Shown: positions 49,797 to 62,142, counted from the first letter of the stretch. The stretch is DNA of 64,000 nt from Fratercula arctica (GCA_947846985.1 CANTUZ010000025.1:15064100-15128099); one strand, 5' to 3'. The notes: generated by a model not told the origin, from the letters alone. Made by a program: numbers and translations.

Positions 49797-50159
49797 GAAG
49801 GCTCGAGCAATAACATGCAGACCAATGTGATCAGGTTAATGCCACTTTATTCAACCTAAGTGTTACATTTATAGTATTATGATTTCTGTTCACGCGCTCT
49901 AACTCCTACTAATTGGCTGCATGTTAACCTCACGAGCTGTCCACGCGCTTAATTCTTTCTTGTCATTGGTCGACCTTTCTTGACGTATGATGTTTTCAAT
50001 TCCTTTGTTACACTTCTTTGTGGTCAGCACCTCCTTATCTCATGTCCGACAGTAACCTTTCTTAAACTCATGTCAAGGCAGGCCTACACAGCTGCTACCA
50101 ACTCCTCAGTGCTTGGAGTGTTCATAGGGTGACCTCGTTGTATTAGAAATCCTTCCACA
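49797..50159 (-). mobile_element. Solo class II (ERVK-like) LTR, exact 6-bp duplication
   Basis: A 363-bp element flanked by TTACCC at 49791-49796 and 50160-50165. On the minus strand it starts TGTGGAAGGATTTC and ends GCGTCAACA. A TATA-like CTATAAAT (complement at 49866-49873) and AATAAA (complement at 49846-49851) are correctly ordered before a U5 of about 50 bp. It is the same kind of element as that at 18736, but the sequences differ, so it is a different family or subfamily. Confidence 0.9.
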
Positions 50160-50165
50160 TTACCC

Positions 50166-50909
50166 AATTTAGATTGGCACTAGGGACATTTCAAGCAGTG
50201 GAGCATGAAATTTCTTGATCTTCCATATTTTGGGATGATAGAAATTCCTCCTGGAGGGCTCTCCATGTGTAGCTACCTCTGTCTCTGTAACCTTTGACTG
50301 TCTCTACCCAATCTTCAGCTTAAAATGTGTCATACTATTAAACTGTAAATCAGAAACTATACATTTTTAAATCTTGGTAGGGTTGTTTGCCTTAGAGAGA
50401 TAGTAATACACCACTTTGTCTAAATATATGAACCTTGAACCAAGCTTATGAAAATATGCCTGGGTAGCATCAGAGACACTCAGAAGCAGCAGTACTGTCT
50501 CTTCCATGGTCATGGTTCTCCATTACAGCTTCATAGTCCTGCAGGGTAATTCAAAGAAGACAGTAATGAATATTGAGGAGGGGTTATTTTGCCTTTTTTT
50601 TTTTTTTAAGTCCCCTTCACAAGCTATCAGATATTTCTGGTGTCTGAACATACTAATTGATGTAAATTTCCGTGACATCCTCCTGGGAGTCACTTATCTT
50701 GTATCACAGATGGCCTCCTGGAAGACGTGGATCTCAGCTGCAGTCCTGTGAAGAAAAGCTAAGTGATCTTCTACCTTAGATGAACTGTGATCAAGACACT
50801 CTATAATACAAAGAGAAAGAATATAAGGACACCTGATACAAGCTGCATAGAATAATGAAATATGGAATTGCAAAACAACTAATGTAAATGATAAAAAATA
50901 CGCTCTTGA
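50166..50909. other. Unassigned DNA
   Basis: No recognised gene. A T run lies near 50590-50610. Confidence 0.5.
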
Positions 50910-51050
50910 GTCCACTCCTCACCACAGGTGCAACCCCTCATCAGGGTAAACAACCAAGTCAGCTGACCCTGGTTGCCACAGCAACAAGTGTAAGCAAGAG
51001 CCTCTCTCACTGAACAGAAAGTTGGCTCTGCTCCACCCCAAACCAGGACA
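50910..51050 (-). mobile_element. ERVL-type LTR fragment (U3 5' end only)
   Basis: It matches the right-hand 140 bp of the LTRs at 43770 and 57033, from the CACAGGTGCAACCCC block to the AAACCAGGACA edge at 51050. TATA, R and U5 regions are missing. Confidence 0.88.
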
Positions 51051-53544
51051 ATATTTTTTACAAAAAGGATTTTTTCATTATATACATCTTAATAACCCTA
51101 AACAATATTGTGAATAAAGAAAAAAAGATTCTATCTCTTGTTGGGTCTATTTCAAATCATAGCAAACATATTTGCATAATCATAGATCAGTTTGGTAGCC
51201 TTCCCATGATAAGGCAATGACCATCTAGCAATGGGGATTCAGAACTTTTGACTCCATGTTACCCTCTTCCATCCCCCAGTTAAATGACCTGTATGCAAAA
51301 CCTATCATTACATTTCAGATCAATATGTACTTCACAAACAAGATTTATGTTGATGGGTACATAGTTCTTCCCTGCCTTTGATAGAACTATTTCCATTTAA
51401 TTTTACTTATTATTGGAGAAGCCTTTCACTGGATGTCTTAGTGAGATGTTGGCTCTTAGGTTGCAGACAATGTATAACTTTTTTTTCACATTTGCTAGCA
51501 GCTGAGATGATCAAATGAGGCCAGCACTGACTTCTGACTTACTTCAAGATATACGGTAAGTTATTATGATGTGTCACTTAATCATACTCAAGGCTGTTAA
51601 CATTTTGTGACACGCCATGAATGATAAGGTGCTGTAACTCAGAAGTTACCTTCTGTCACAGCTGTCAAGCAAGACATGGAATCTGGTCCCACCGGTAAAA
51701 TTTTCTTATCTGCCTACCTAATTTAGGACCAAGACTTCAATATACCATTGCTGTACTATTCCAGGGAAGTATCATGTTAATGGAGTAGAAGTTAAAGAAA
51801 TCTTGTTTGATTTCTTTACACATCACTTGTGAGTTTAGCCACTGAATTTGAGTGTGCTGTTCTATGCATCAAAGTCTTTTCCTTCACCATTTAGAGGAAA
51901 AATCCATTTATCAGAGAAAGAAAGGTCTGCTCCCATATACTCCTCTTGAACTCAATGAGTTACAGATTTCACTGACCCCAACAATGTCAATGTGGCAGAG
52001 AAGTACAACCAAGTGCAATAATATTAGATCTCCACAGATAAGGGAGAAGAAACAGAGGTCTTTAAAACTGCTACAGAGGGGTATAAAGAAAATTATTATT
52101 CTTCCCCTCAGTATGAGAACCATGGAGCAAACAAGGAAATTATTAGGTACTGGGGTAAATATATTATTTTTTTTCCCATGAGTAATATACCAATCTTGTG
52201 TAACTCTGCCATGGATTGTAATAGAATCCAAAAGTATACATTAGCTACAAAATAATTTTATTCATTTCTAAAAATTACATTTGTTGATAATGTTAAATTG
52301 TTGATGAATATTATTATAATTCCTATTAACAAGACCTAATTTCTACAGCATTTTAAGGCACCTTCAGATAATGCCAATGGCTGATCTAACCATTGGGTGC
52401 TAATCCAATAAGAGGAAGACAGAAACTCCTTTTCCTCCTAAATCATCATATTTGCTGCATGGGAGGACTGAGGGTACATGACATACTAATGCTCTGCATT
52501 AAGAGATTACCAAAGTTTCTATGATCTCAGAGTCATAAGTATCTTTTGGATATAAGTTCCTCAGTTCAGCTCATGGCATTGGAAAATAGCATTAAGTACA
52601 TGCCAGTCTGTATGGAACAGAAATTATAAACTCTGTTGGAAAGAAATGGACCCTTATGACCATCTTTCCAAGATCCACCGTAGTAAGACAGCATATGTAG
52701 TAAAAATGTAAAATTATTTAATGAAAAATGACTCTCTTAAATAGTCAGTTGTCACTACCCAGAACAATGTCTGACATAGAAAAGACAAATATTTTGAATC
52801 TGAACAAACCTTAATCTCAGAAATTAAGGGGTCCAATAAAACAACCTACACCTGTGACTCTGGAGAAGATCCTGACTCCTAAACTCAATAGATAAGTTTC
52901 AGAGGGAGGGGAAGGGTGTGATTAACATAAAAATTTGTATCTTAGAGAGTCATGGATTCAGTTTCTCTACCAAAACCAGTAAGAATAGCTCCTCGAATAT
53001 CTTTGAGCATCTAACCTGATCTTCACTGTTCTTCCTCCATAAAGCAGGGATGGTGAAAAATCACAGCTTTTTTGGATGGATCTGCTAAGATTTGGCAGCA
53101 TTCAGGTACTATAGCACTGAACTCCAGGCAAGTTCCTCTGATGGAAATCTCTGTACTGCTCTGAGCTACTAATGTCTCATTATTACCTTTGTGGCTGAGT
53201 AAGGGGAGACCTGACTTGAGTAACCAAGTAGTTGTGGCCAGGTAAGTTCAATTCAGTTCAGCAAACCCTTTTTGGCTTGCTAATATGGACAATTTGATCA
53301 ACCTACATAACAACTCTAGTACAAGGGAGCTTCTTTAAAGATGTAATGCTATTCTAACTTTTACACATGGCTTTTAACCTTATTGTAGGTCAAACAGAAG
53401 TCCCAAGGCTGTGTGTTTTCCTGAGGCTGTCAGGGCATGAGGATATAGTTCCACATTTTTTGGTCTACACCCATCTCTCTTCCAAATACATAAAGAATAA
53501 TAGGAGGTGGTCAGGGGACAATTCTAATTAGTCACCAAGGTCAG
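51051..53544. other. Unassigned AT-rich unique DNA
   Basis: No recognised gene or element. The overlapping frames at 51852-52181 (+) and 51911-52231 (-) look like chance. Confidence 0.6.
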
Positions 53545-53725
53545 AACAAGAAGTAATGGAATGAAGCTGCAACAAAGGGGAAATTTAAATTAATGATTAA
53601 GACAAACTTTATAACTATTAGGATAGCTAGAGCCATGGAACAAACTGCCAAGGGAAGTCGCAGAAACACTTAGAAGCTTTCAAGGGCAGACTTATAATTA
53701 GTCGAACAGTAATGGCTTAAGGAAA
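53545..53725 (+). mobile_element. Ancient CR1-like ORF2 C-terminal relic
   Basis: The phrase GCCATGGAACAAACTGCC AAGGGAAGTCG corresponds to the conserved HWNRLPREV region seen in all CR1 copies of this window (CACTGGAACAGGCTGCC). Flanking sequence keeps the expected order, with GCTTTCAAGG for SLETFK. It is heavily diverged, with no open frame. Confidence 0.6.
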
Positions 53726-54018
53726 ATGAATGCAGTCTTGCTGTGAAGCACAAGCACAAGATATGCCACCCACTAGGGTCCCTATTCAAGCCCTAATGAT
53801 TCAGTGCCGGATCTATAGAAAAAAAATAAATTAATTCTCTGTTCTTATACAAAAGAAGGTTGAGGAGAGAAAGGTGCTGATGTATATCTTGATTAATACT
53901 CTGCTAATGTTCTCAGCATGTATAACTGGGTGCCACTATACCTGAGAGGTTTTAAAGAATATTAACAGTGATTTCACCCAATATTTTTATCCAAGCATCT
54001 CAAACCCAGTTGCAAGCT

Positions 54019-54052
54019 TTGTGAAGCTTGATTAACCTATCAAGCTTCACAA
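54019..54052. repeat. Perfect 14-bp inverted repeat with 6-nt loop
   Basis: TTGTGAAGCTTGAT, loop TAACCT, then ATCAAGCTTCACAA. All 14 pairs are Watson-Crick. It lies outside any recognised mobile element. No run of T follows that would suggest a Pol III terminator, and no bacterial context makes it a terminator. Confidence 0.85.
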
Positions 54053-54479
54053 CAGGAACATATTTTGCTCAGGTAATTATTGTGACAAAAGCAGCTGTGT
54101 CATGAGACAAGGATTTATTTCTAAATCATAATAAATAGCTTGAAGCAGTGCCAAATTCAGGACTGAGTTGAAAATATTGAGTGTATCAGGGAAAACAGGT
54201 GCTACCTTAAAGGCAGATAGACAATTAGTAGTGCACCCTTGGTCCTCTAGGTCATGTCTGCAGAGCTAGATGAATTGGGCTTGGTGTAAAAAACTTTTCT
54301 AGTTGGTTAAATCTTGGGCCAAACAAGGCATTGCTGACAGTGTAATTTCTTTAGCTTTCTGGATAAAGGAAAACCTCTTTCCACAAAGTAAGCCCTGGGA
54401 GTTACTTATATTAATTCCTACACTGAGTCAAAAATCTATGTTTGAAGTAGAAAAAGAATAGCAAACCCATTTTAAGAAC

Positions 54480-55115
54480 ACCCAAAGATGGAAAATCTAT
54501 CATCATCTTTGGTAAATAGTTCCTGTGGTTAATCATCTTGCTGTTTAAATCTATGCTTTATTTTCAGTTTGAATTTTTGTAGCTTTAACAACCAACCTTT
54601 GACCATTGCTACAACTTTGTCCACAATGTTCTTTACATAGATACAGACTAATCATATCTCCACATGTTTTACCTCTACCAAGTCAAATCAAATGAAATAC
54701 TGAATTCATATGGGGACACATAAGAAAAAAATATGTCTGAACCCTGGTGCGAAAAAGACTTTACAAAGGGAATCTGAAAGAGCAGCAGTTATAGCACGTT
54801 TAAAAATTGGGTTACTACCTCCTTGCATTATCCTTCTGTTTGTATAGTCAGCTTTAATTCTTATATTCCCTGGTTTTGTAATGGCATGCTCGGTCACAAT
54901 TGTCTGCTTACACCCAGCTTATCAAGCAATCTAGAGAGCTCCAAGTCAGTCATCTGTTTTGCTCGTTATTTACTGCTATACCCAAATTTATGTAATCTGA
55001 AAATACTCTCAGTAATGATTTTCTGTTTTTTTTTTTTTCCCCAGTCCTTGTTAAAACTATTTAATAATGATAGTTATGAACCATGACATCTCTGGAATTC
55101 CACTGAAAGGAGCTT
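54480..55115 (-). mobile_element. Ancient CR1/L3-like LINE, highly diverged
   Basis: Two stretches read in antisense fit an old CR1/L3-type element. At 54535-54640 TTGCTGTTTAAAT...TTTTCAGTTTGAATTTTTGTAGC fits the C-terminal side. At 54960-55110 TTTATGTAATCTGAAAATACT corresponds to the FADDT region, and ATCTCTGGAATTCCACT to the GVPQG region. Both are collinear in the order expected for one element. The T-run near 55027 interrupts it. Confidence 0.6.
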
Positions 55116-57027
55116 TTGAGGGCTTGATTGCTCTTTTTATGTGATATTTTGGGATCCAATACTCAGTATTTTTTTCATCTGTGCAAAGTAAGCTATATTA
55201 ATTATTAAAACCAGCACTACCAACTCCCTCTTCCCCTTCTTCTTAGAGAACTGTTCTAACTTCTTGTTGCAAGAAAGTTCTTATAATCAGCCAACCCTTG
55301 GCCAGGACTTTGAAGTTTTCATTTGCTTACGATAACATCAGTCTTTCCAAGCTATAATGACTGATGCATTAAAAATAAATTTAGTCTACTTCACAATGTC
55401 TGATCATAAAAAAAATCAGTTATTAGTCTCTTTTATATGAAGGAAAAAAAAAAGTATGGCAACTATTTTCTACACTTTTTCAGCTTTCTTCAAATGCTTT
55501 TTAGTTTTCCAGAACAAGTCAAGTGCAGATGAGAATTATGAAAATTGTCAAAGGACACTTTTATCCTGGCTATTTCATAGCAGCAGCAAAAAACAGGGAG
55601 GAAGTATCCAGAGACAACAGTTCTGGTAAGCATTGAGGGTAGCCCATACAAAGACAAGGTCTGGAAAATACAGGCCATCCTTAGACCAGAAGACACAGAA
55701 GTTACTTCCTTCCCTATCACTGTAAAAGTTCTTATCTTCTTATGGTCAGTTCAATTACACAAAAAAACATGCTGCAGCTCCAGGTCAGAAAAAAAAAATC
55801 ACATTAAAAAGATAGGTACAGCAACCCTTTGAATAGAACAATTATGTCAAACTTGAGAGACTGGACACCATCATCAATGTGACAATTGAATCCATTGCTG
55901 CAGACAAAAAGCTGTAGTAAACATTCAATAGGGAAGGGAGAAGGGAGGAGGAAAAGAAAGGGGGAGATATTTAATTTTATCACATTAGGATTGATTTAGA
56001 AATTGTTTGGGAGCTATTTTCATTTTAATATTATTAGGAGATAGCAGCATGTAACAGGCTTTGGCACTGAATGCTATGCTTTGCATCAGTTGCCGAAGTT
56101 GCCTGGGGAAGCAGGGGGAGCAGGGAAGAATTGATCAAATTCTTTATTTTTTCATATGGGAGGGAAAAAATTGTGTGACATTTACAAAGTCATCTGTCAC
56201 CTGAACAATAGGCTGGAAGACAAGTTCCTACATTTCATGCTTTATATCTTTTTTTTAAAGCTATACACATCCATTTTTGTTGGCCTGAAGTTAAAGGGAA
56301 CACTCTATTTACTTCCAGTGATGAAAATAATTTCCTTCTACTTATCCATCCACTGTTTGTCTCTCTCACCATTCGTTCGTTCGTTCATTCCTCTAGTATA
56401 TTGTTCTCTTTCTACCTCAAACCCATTTTCTGTAGGTTCTCAGATAAAGCATGGAGTTCATACCTGGACTGTTACTAACCACCAGCCTCTAATAAAACCT
56501 TGTCAATACATGTTAAAGCATTTTACAAATAATTCCAATAATGGGAGTTGAGATTTATGACCTGTCTTGTTTTGGGGTTTTGATTTTCCTTTTGATGAGG
56601 AATCTGAGAGACACGCACATATGGAGTGTATTGACTGGTGTTAAATGGTGAAATAACAGTAAAACAGGAACTGCTGTATCCCAATTCCATGCTCTGCATC
56701 AGAGATTATGAACATACATGTAAAAGGTATCTAATGGTACTATGGTTTGACTCTACACTTTTAAGGAGGCTTCCTTTAAATTTTTTTTTTTTTCCAATTG
56801 CTGATTTGTTTTCATTCATTTCATCCCAAATCCCAGGACAGACTGTCCAGTGATCTGGCATTAAAGGCTGATCAGGGAGACATTGCTGGAAGAGGAGAAG
56901 AGGTGACTAAGGATGTTGGTAGATATCTGAGATGGGTCTATCAGAGCAGACTATTACAGGAGAGCCTAAAACATTGCAGGATCAGCCCAGGTGTGAGCAT
57001 ATGTCACTATGCAATACTTCAGGTTCT
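55116..57027. other. Unassigned AT-rich unique DNA
   Basis: No recognised gene. A short TTCG tetranucleotide run lies at 56371-56390 and a T run near 56780. Confidence 0.6.
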
Positions 57028-57032
57028 CCAGT

Positions 57033-57650
57033 TGTCATGGTTTAGGCTGGGTTGGCCAATGACAAGACAACAGATGCTTTCCCCCACCTCTCACTCTAAG
57101 GAAAGGAAGAAGAGAGATAAAGAGATTTGTGAGCTTAGAAAAAACTAAACTACTTTAATGAAATATTAACAATAAAATAAAGAAGTAGTAAATAATGAAA
57201 TAGATATAAATAAATATACACAAAACCAGATCAAGTTCCTAGGAAGATATCACTGGGAAAGTTCCAGACTGGATCCAGTGACAAATGGGAACTGGAACAC
57301 ACTGACCAGAATCAAAAGACAGATGAGCTGCCTGGGTCCTCCTCAGATGTCAGTCACTGAAGAGAGCCATTGAAAAAGAGCCCACTGGACATAATCAAAA
57401 CACAAAGAACCCTTGAAAAGAAGCCAGCCTGATCCCTTTGAACCCTCAGCTTTTATACTGAGCATGACAGATGGGATGGAATACCCTATTGGTCACTTTG
57501 GGTCACCTGACCTTTCCACAGGTGTAGCCCTTCCACAGGGTAAACAACCAAGTCAGCTGACCCTGATTGCCACAGCAACAAGTGTAAGCAAGAGCCTTTC
57601 TCACTGAACAGAAAGTTGGCTCTGCTTCACCCCAAACCAGGAGTAGGACA
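57033..57650 (-). mobile_element. Solo ERVL-type LTR, exact 5-bp target duplication
   Basis: A 618-bp LTR flanked by CCAGT at 57028-57032 and 57651-57655. On the plus strand the left edge is TGTCATGGTTT. The right edge reads AAACCAGGAGTAGGACA, so 6 bp were added just inside the usual AAACCAGGACA end. The TATA box is preserved (complement of TTTTATA at 57451-57457). It is a short form lacking the extra U3 of the 33643 copy. Confidence 0.92.
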
Positions 57651-57655
57651 CCAGT

Positions 57656-59845
57656 TTGTTTTAATTTGTTGTTCTTCATGTCTTCTTAATGCAGAGGGTT
57701 GTCAAACTGTCCCTGATGATTCACCTGGACATCAGATTAGGCTTTACTGTTAGGATTGAGGAGTGAAAATTTCACTCTTCCTCCATTTGGAGGCTAGAGA
57801 GGGGATGGAGGAGAGGATCTGGGATAGAACAGCCCTTTTTCCGACTTGAAGTCTTCATGGCTGACGAATAGCTGGGAGAGTGCATAGGATTGATGGACCC
57901 CACAAAAATGTTGAAATGAGTATAGCATAAGCAGCTGGAAGTTTCTGAAAGGCATTAATCTTCTCTCTTTCCTCAAATATGGCATCTAGGATATCAGATA
58001 CACTCATGACCCCCCACCAGAGATGGTCTGCAGTGGCTTCTTGCTCTAAATGCTGAACAGCTTCTTCAGTGATAACACTGTGCATAGCAAGCAGGATAAG
58101 AAATCAGTCAGTTTACAGATCGATGGTACATTGCCAGTCACATCCCAGCCTGGGGGAACATGCATGTTTCTGTTAAAGTCAAACACCTTCCCAGAGGGAA
58201 CCTACTGAATGGGATCACCCAGCCAAACCAGTTTCAGAGCACAAAAGGTGAGATGCAGGGAGTTGTCATTCGACTCAGCTCCATCTTGCCTTGACAGATG
58301 CTTATTGATCCCTATCTATGCAGAGATAACTTGGGGGGAGCTGTGGAAATGGCTCAGCCCGGGGTGGTCTCAACATTTCATTACAATAAGACACCCGAAT
58401 GGTGCCTTTAACAAACAAAATGCCCTGAGTCACATCCCACAACTATTCGGTGAGTGTGAGTACCAGACATCACAAAATAAACAATATTACCTAAGGGGCC
58501 ATCAAACCACCAGAGATAACCATCCCAGATAGTGCAATCCATTCAGGCACAATCCTGCCCACCCATCGAATCAAGAAATATAAACCCTAAGTTTTGGGGA
58601 GCAAAAGGGGGAGTCTTCCAAAGATACAGCTGGCCTGTAGGAGATTCTTCCCCCCTTGTCCAGGACGCTGTGCAAGGTAACTTCCCAGGGATTGAGCGGC
58701 CTTACCTGAGAGAGAGGGTAAGTGATTTAATAACATATGTATGATATTTGGCATACTTTAAGACTGTGATTTGTGTACTCTTTTAAGGTATTCATATCTA
58801 GCGTGCTTGTGGTTTGTGTTGTTACTTTTCAGGATCACTTGTTAGGTTGTAATAGTGTATTCTGTGAATTGTTTGGGGTTTTTTTCTTAAATTGCAATAG
58901 TGCATTCTTCCATTGTATCCCTAAAACTTGAAATAGTGGCGCATTGGACCTGTGAGTGAAGTCCAAATAAATTGTTAATTTGAACCTCTCAGTGAAGTCT
59001 TTTTCTCTCCGCCACACCTAAATGTCTCATTTTCTCATGGAAATCATAGGTCTTATCAGTGCAGTAATTCAGTATGTCTCAAATATTTCAGATTAGACAG
59101 GACAGCTATAATATTTTTCTTTTTCTTCTTTCCCAGAGGAGGGAAATTGCTTGAATTGCTGAGCTGTGGCTGTTTCTCTATAGGTACTTATGTGAAGAAA
59201 TTATTGAGGTAGTTGTATTGCACTTGGCTTTGAATGTGGTTTGTCTGAAAGCATTGGCCAGCCTAGAAAAACTATATAATTTGAAGAAACTCACTGGTCA
59301 GACAAGATATGAATAGAGGGGACTTTCCTGTTATAATTGCAATGACTGGTGGATAGAAGGCTAACTTCTTAACTATTTCTGCATAACCCAGATACCTGGG
59401 GATCATGGAGAACTGACAAGTTATATTTTTCCTGGGTGGATGACATTGTTACCAGGTTGAATATTCGTGTTTAGTTTTAATCTTTCTCCCACTTACCTTC
59501 GCTTAACTAAGAATAGTCAAGTAATTATCAATCTGGTAAATATTGTCAAGCCTGGTATAGCCAATCAACTGATAGGGTGGACTTCTTCATATAGGTAGGA
59601 TTTGCTTTGAACGTATCATCGGAAGAGGAAAGTATGGTTGGAACCATGCAGGTCTAACCACTGCAATAGAAGGGAGCGCAGCCTACTCTGGTTGATTTCT
59701 GAATAAATAGGTTTTCCCCATTCTGACTTTGAAACAAAAGTGTTGCTGCCTTACCTGCTTGCCTATAGCAAAGAATAAGTATTTAAGTCCTGGTTGGGTG
59801 GACCCCTGTCCTTAGCAGTTTTTCAGGTAGTTAATATGTTAATCC
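57656..59845. other. Unassigned DNA with a possible LTR tail near 58680-59020
   Basis: No gene recognised. The adjacent frames 58209-58532 and 58532-58744 have no recognisable domain. At 58966-58971 AATAAA is followed about 50 bp later by CTCTCCGCCACA, which resembles the R-U5 end of a plus-strand LTR, but I could not find a matching TG start or target duplication. Confidence 0.4.
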
Positions 59846-62053
59846 CTGACAAACACAGAGGGATTGGTGGAGGACATTAAGGTTGGGGGCACCCTAGGTT
59901 GTAGTGATCATGAAATGATTGAGTTCAGGATCATGGGCACTATCCACAAAACAACAAGAAGTAAAATTACAACCTTGGATTTCAGGAGGGCTAACTTTGG
60001 CCTCTTCAAGAAACTGCTTGGAGAGATCCCGTGGGCTAGGGCTATGGAAGGCAAAGGGGCTCAAGGAAGCTGGTTGATATTCAAAGACCACTTCCTCCAA
60101 GCTCAGGATCGGTGCATCCCTAAGAGAAAGAAATCGGCCAAGGGATGCAGGAGACCTGCATGGTTAAGCAGGGAGCTTCAGAAAAAGCTCAAGTGGAAGA
60201 AGGAAGTTTATAATAAGTGGAAGAAGGGACTGACCCCTTGGGAGGATTACAAGAATGCCACCAGAGCGTGCAGGGATGAAACAAGGAAAGCCAAGGCCGC
60301 CTTGGAATTAGACCTGGCTAGGGACGTCAAGCACAACAAAAAGAGCTTCTACAAGTATATTGGAAGCAAAAGGAAGACCAGAGAAGTTGTGGGCCCACTG
60401 TTGAATGAGACAGGAGTCATGGTGACGGAGGATGCGGAGAAGGCAGAGTTACTGAATGCCTTCTTTGCTTCGGTCTTTACTGCTCGGCCCAGCCCTCAGA
60501 AGTCCCAGGCATTGAATAAAGTAACAGGGAAAGAAGAAGACTTCCCTTGGGTTGAGGAGGAGCGAGTGAGGGATCAATTAGATCATTTAGATATTCACAA
60601 GTCCATGGGCCCCGATGGGATGCACCTGAGAGTGCTGAGGGAGCTGGCAGAAGTCATTGCTGGGCCGCTCTCCATCATCTTTGAAAGGTCCTGGAGAACA
60701 AGCGAGGTGCCTGAGGACTGGAGGAAAGCTAATGTCACTCCAGTCTTCAAAAAAGGCAAGAAGGAGGAGCCGGGGAACTACAGGCCGGTCAGCCTCACCT
60801 CCATCCCTGGAAAGATGATGGAACAGCTCGTTCTGGGCGTCATCTCAAGGCACGTGGAGGAAAAGAAAGCTATCAGAAGTACTCAGCATGGATTCACCAA
60901 GGGGAAATCATGTCTGACTAATCTGATAGCCTTCTATGATGGCATGACTGGATGGATAGATGAGGGGAGGGCGGTAGATGTGGTCTATCTTGACTTAAGC
61001 AAGGCGTTTGACACGGTCTCCCACAGCATCCTCATAGGGAAGCTTAGGAAGTGTGGGTTAGATGAATGGACAGTAAGGTGGATAGAAAACTGGTTGAAAG
61101 ATAGAGCTCAGAGGGTTGTCATTAGGGGCACAGAATCTAGTTGGAGACCAGTGACGAGTGGTGTTCCCCAGGGGTCAGTACTGGGTCCAGTCCTCTTCAA
61201 TATATTCATCAATGACCTGGATGAGGGGATAGAGTGCACCCTCAGCAAGTTTGCTGATGACACAAAGCTGGGGGGGGCGGCTGACACACCGGAGGGCTGT
61301 GCTGCCATACAGAGAGACCTGGACAGGTTGGAGATCTGGGCAGAGAGAAACCTTATGAAATTCAACAAGGGCAAGTGTAGGGTGCTGCACCTGGGGAGGA
61401 ACAACCCCATGCACCAGTACAGGTTGGGGGCTGACCTGCTGGAGAGCAGCTCTGTGGAAAGAGATCTGGGAGTCCTGGTGGACAACAGGATGACCATGAG
61501 GCAGCAATGTGCCCTTGTGGCCAAGAAGGCCAATGGCATCCTGGGGTGCATCAAAAAGAGTGTGGCCAGCAGGTCAAGGGAGGTCATCCTCCCCCTCTAC
61601 TCTGCATTGGTGAGGCCACACCTGGAGTACCGTGTCCAGTTCTGGGCTCCCCGGTTCAAGAAGGACAGGGAACTGCTGGAAAGGGTGCAGCAGAGGGCTA
61701 CCAAGATGATTAGGGGACTGGAACACCTCTCTTATGAGGAAAGGCTGAGGGATTTGGGTCTCTTCAGTCTGGAAAAAAGACGGCTGAGGGGGGATCTTAT
61801 CAACACTTATAAATACTTAAAGGGTGGGTGTCAGGAGGATGGGACCAGGCTCTTTTCAGTAGTGCCCGGGGACAGGACAAGAGGCAATGGGCACAAACTT
61901 GAGCACAAGAAGTTCCACCTAAACATGAGGAGGAACTTCTTTACCCTGAGGGTGGCAGAGCACTGGAACAGGCTGCCCAGAGAGGTGGTGGAGTCTCCAT
62001 CTCTGGAGACATTCAAAACCCGCCTGGACGTGTTCCTGTGTAACCTGCTCTAG
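59846..62053 (+). CDS. Truncated CR1 ORF2, reverse transcriptase open for 735 codons
   Basis: The frame is open from the CR1 5' edge to the TAA at 62051-62053. Counting from 59846, it contains the endonuclease-RT linker, then RT blocks [16 protein letters not shown] and [13 protein letters not shown], the first catalytic motif [11 protein letters not shown] (catalytic D at about codon 383), [10 protein letters not shown] (about 439-448) and FADDTK (469-474, catalytic DD at 471-472). The C-terminal block [25 protein letters not shown] follows. All RT active-site residues are present. The endonuclease domain and any native start codon are absent; the nearest CR1-internal starts are non-ATG, so it probably makes no protein. 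In an intact element the protein would nick target DNA and copy CR1 RNA from its 3' end. Confidence 0.92.
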   Translation: MTNTEGLVEDIKVGGTLGCSDHEMIEFRIMGTIHKTTRSKITTLDFRRANFGLFKKLLGEIPWARAMEGKGAQGSWLIFKDHFLQAQDRCIPKRKKSAKGCRRPAWLSRELQKKLKWKKEVYNKWKKGLTPWEDYKNATRACRDETRKAKAALELDLARDVKHNKKSFYKYIGSKRKTREVVGPLLNETGVMVTEDAEKAELLNAFFASVFTARPSPQKSQALNKVTGKEEDFPWVEEERVRDQLDHLDIHKSMGPDGMHLRVLRELAEVIAGPLSIIFERSWRTSEVPEDWRKANVTPVFKKGKKEEPGNYRPVSLTSIPGKMMEQLVLGVISRHVEEKKAIRSTQHGFTKGKSCLTNLIAFYDGMTGWIDEGRAVDVVYLDLSKAFDTVSHSILIGKLRKCGLDEWTVRWIENWLKDRAQRVVIRGTESSWRPVTSGVPQGSVLGPVLFNIFINDLDEGIECTLSKFADDTKLGGAADTPEGCAAIQRDLDRLEIWAERNLMKFNKGKCRVLHLGRNNPMHQYRLGADLLESSSVERDLGVLVDNRMTMRQQCALVAKKANGILGCIKKSVASRSREVILPLYSALVRPHLEYRVQFWAPRFKKDRELLERVQQRATKMIRGLEHLSYEERLRDLGLFSLEKRRLRGDLINTYKYLKGGCQEDGTRLFSVVPGDRTRGNGHKLEHKKFHLNMRRNFFTLRVAEHWNRLPREVVESPSLETFKTRLDVFLCNLL

Positions 62054-62142
62054 GTGACCCTGCTGTGGCAGGGGGGTTGGACTAGATGATCTCCAGAGGT
62101 CCCTTCCAACCCTATGGTTCTATGATTCTATGATTCTATGAT
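59846..62142 (+). mobile_element. Young 5'-truncated CR1 LINE (lineage 2)
   Basis: The element begins at the LTNTEG codons at the end of the endonuclease domain and continues to a 3' UTR and tail with three units of the ATTCTATG octamer ending near 62142. The 3' UTR has GTTGGACTAGATGATCTCC. The ORF2 frame is uninterrupted, in contrast to every other CR1 here, which points to a recent insertion. Confidence 0.95.

Noticed and set aside
54019..54052. Hairpin as a transcription terminator or microRNA precursor
   Set aside because: No T-run follows, the context is eukaryotic intergenic DNA, and a 14-bp stem is too short for a canonical precursor.
62105..62142. Octamer repeats at CR1 ends as satellite DNA or a CRISPR-like array
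   Set aside because: ATTCTATG-type units are the normal 3' tail of avian CR1 and occur as one to three copies, only at CR1 3' ends.
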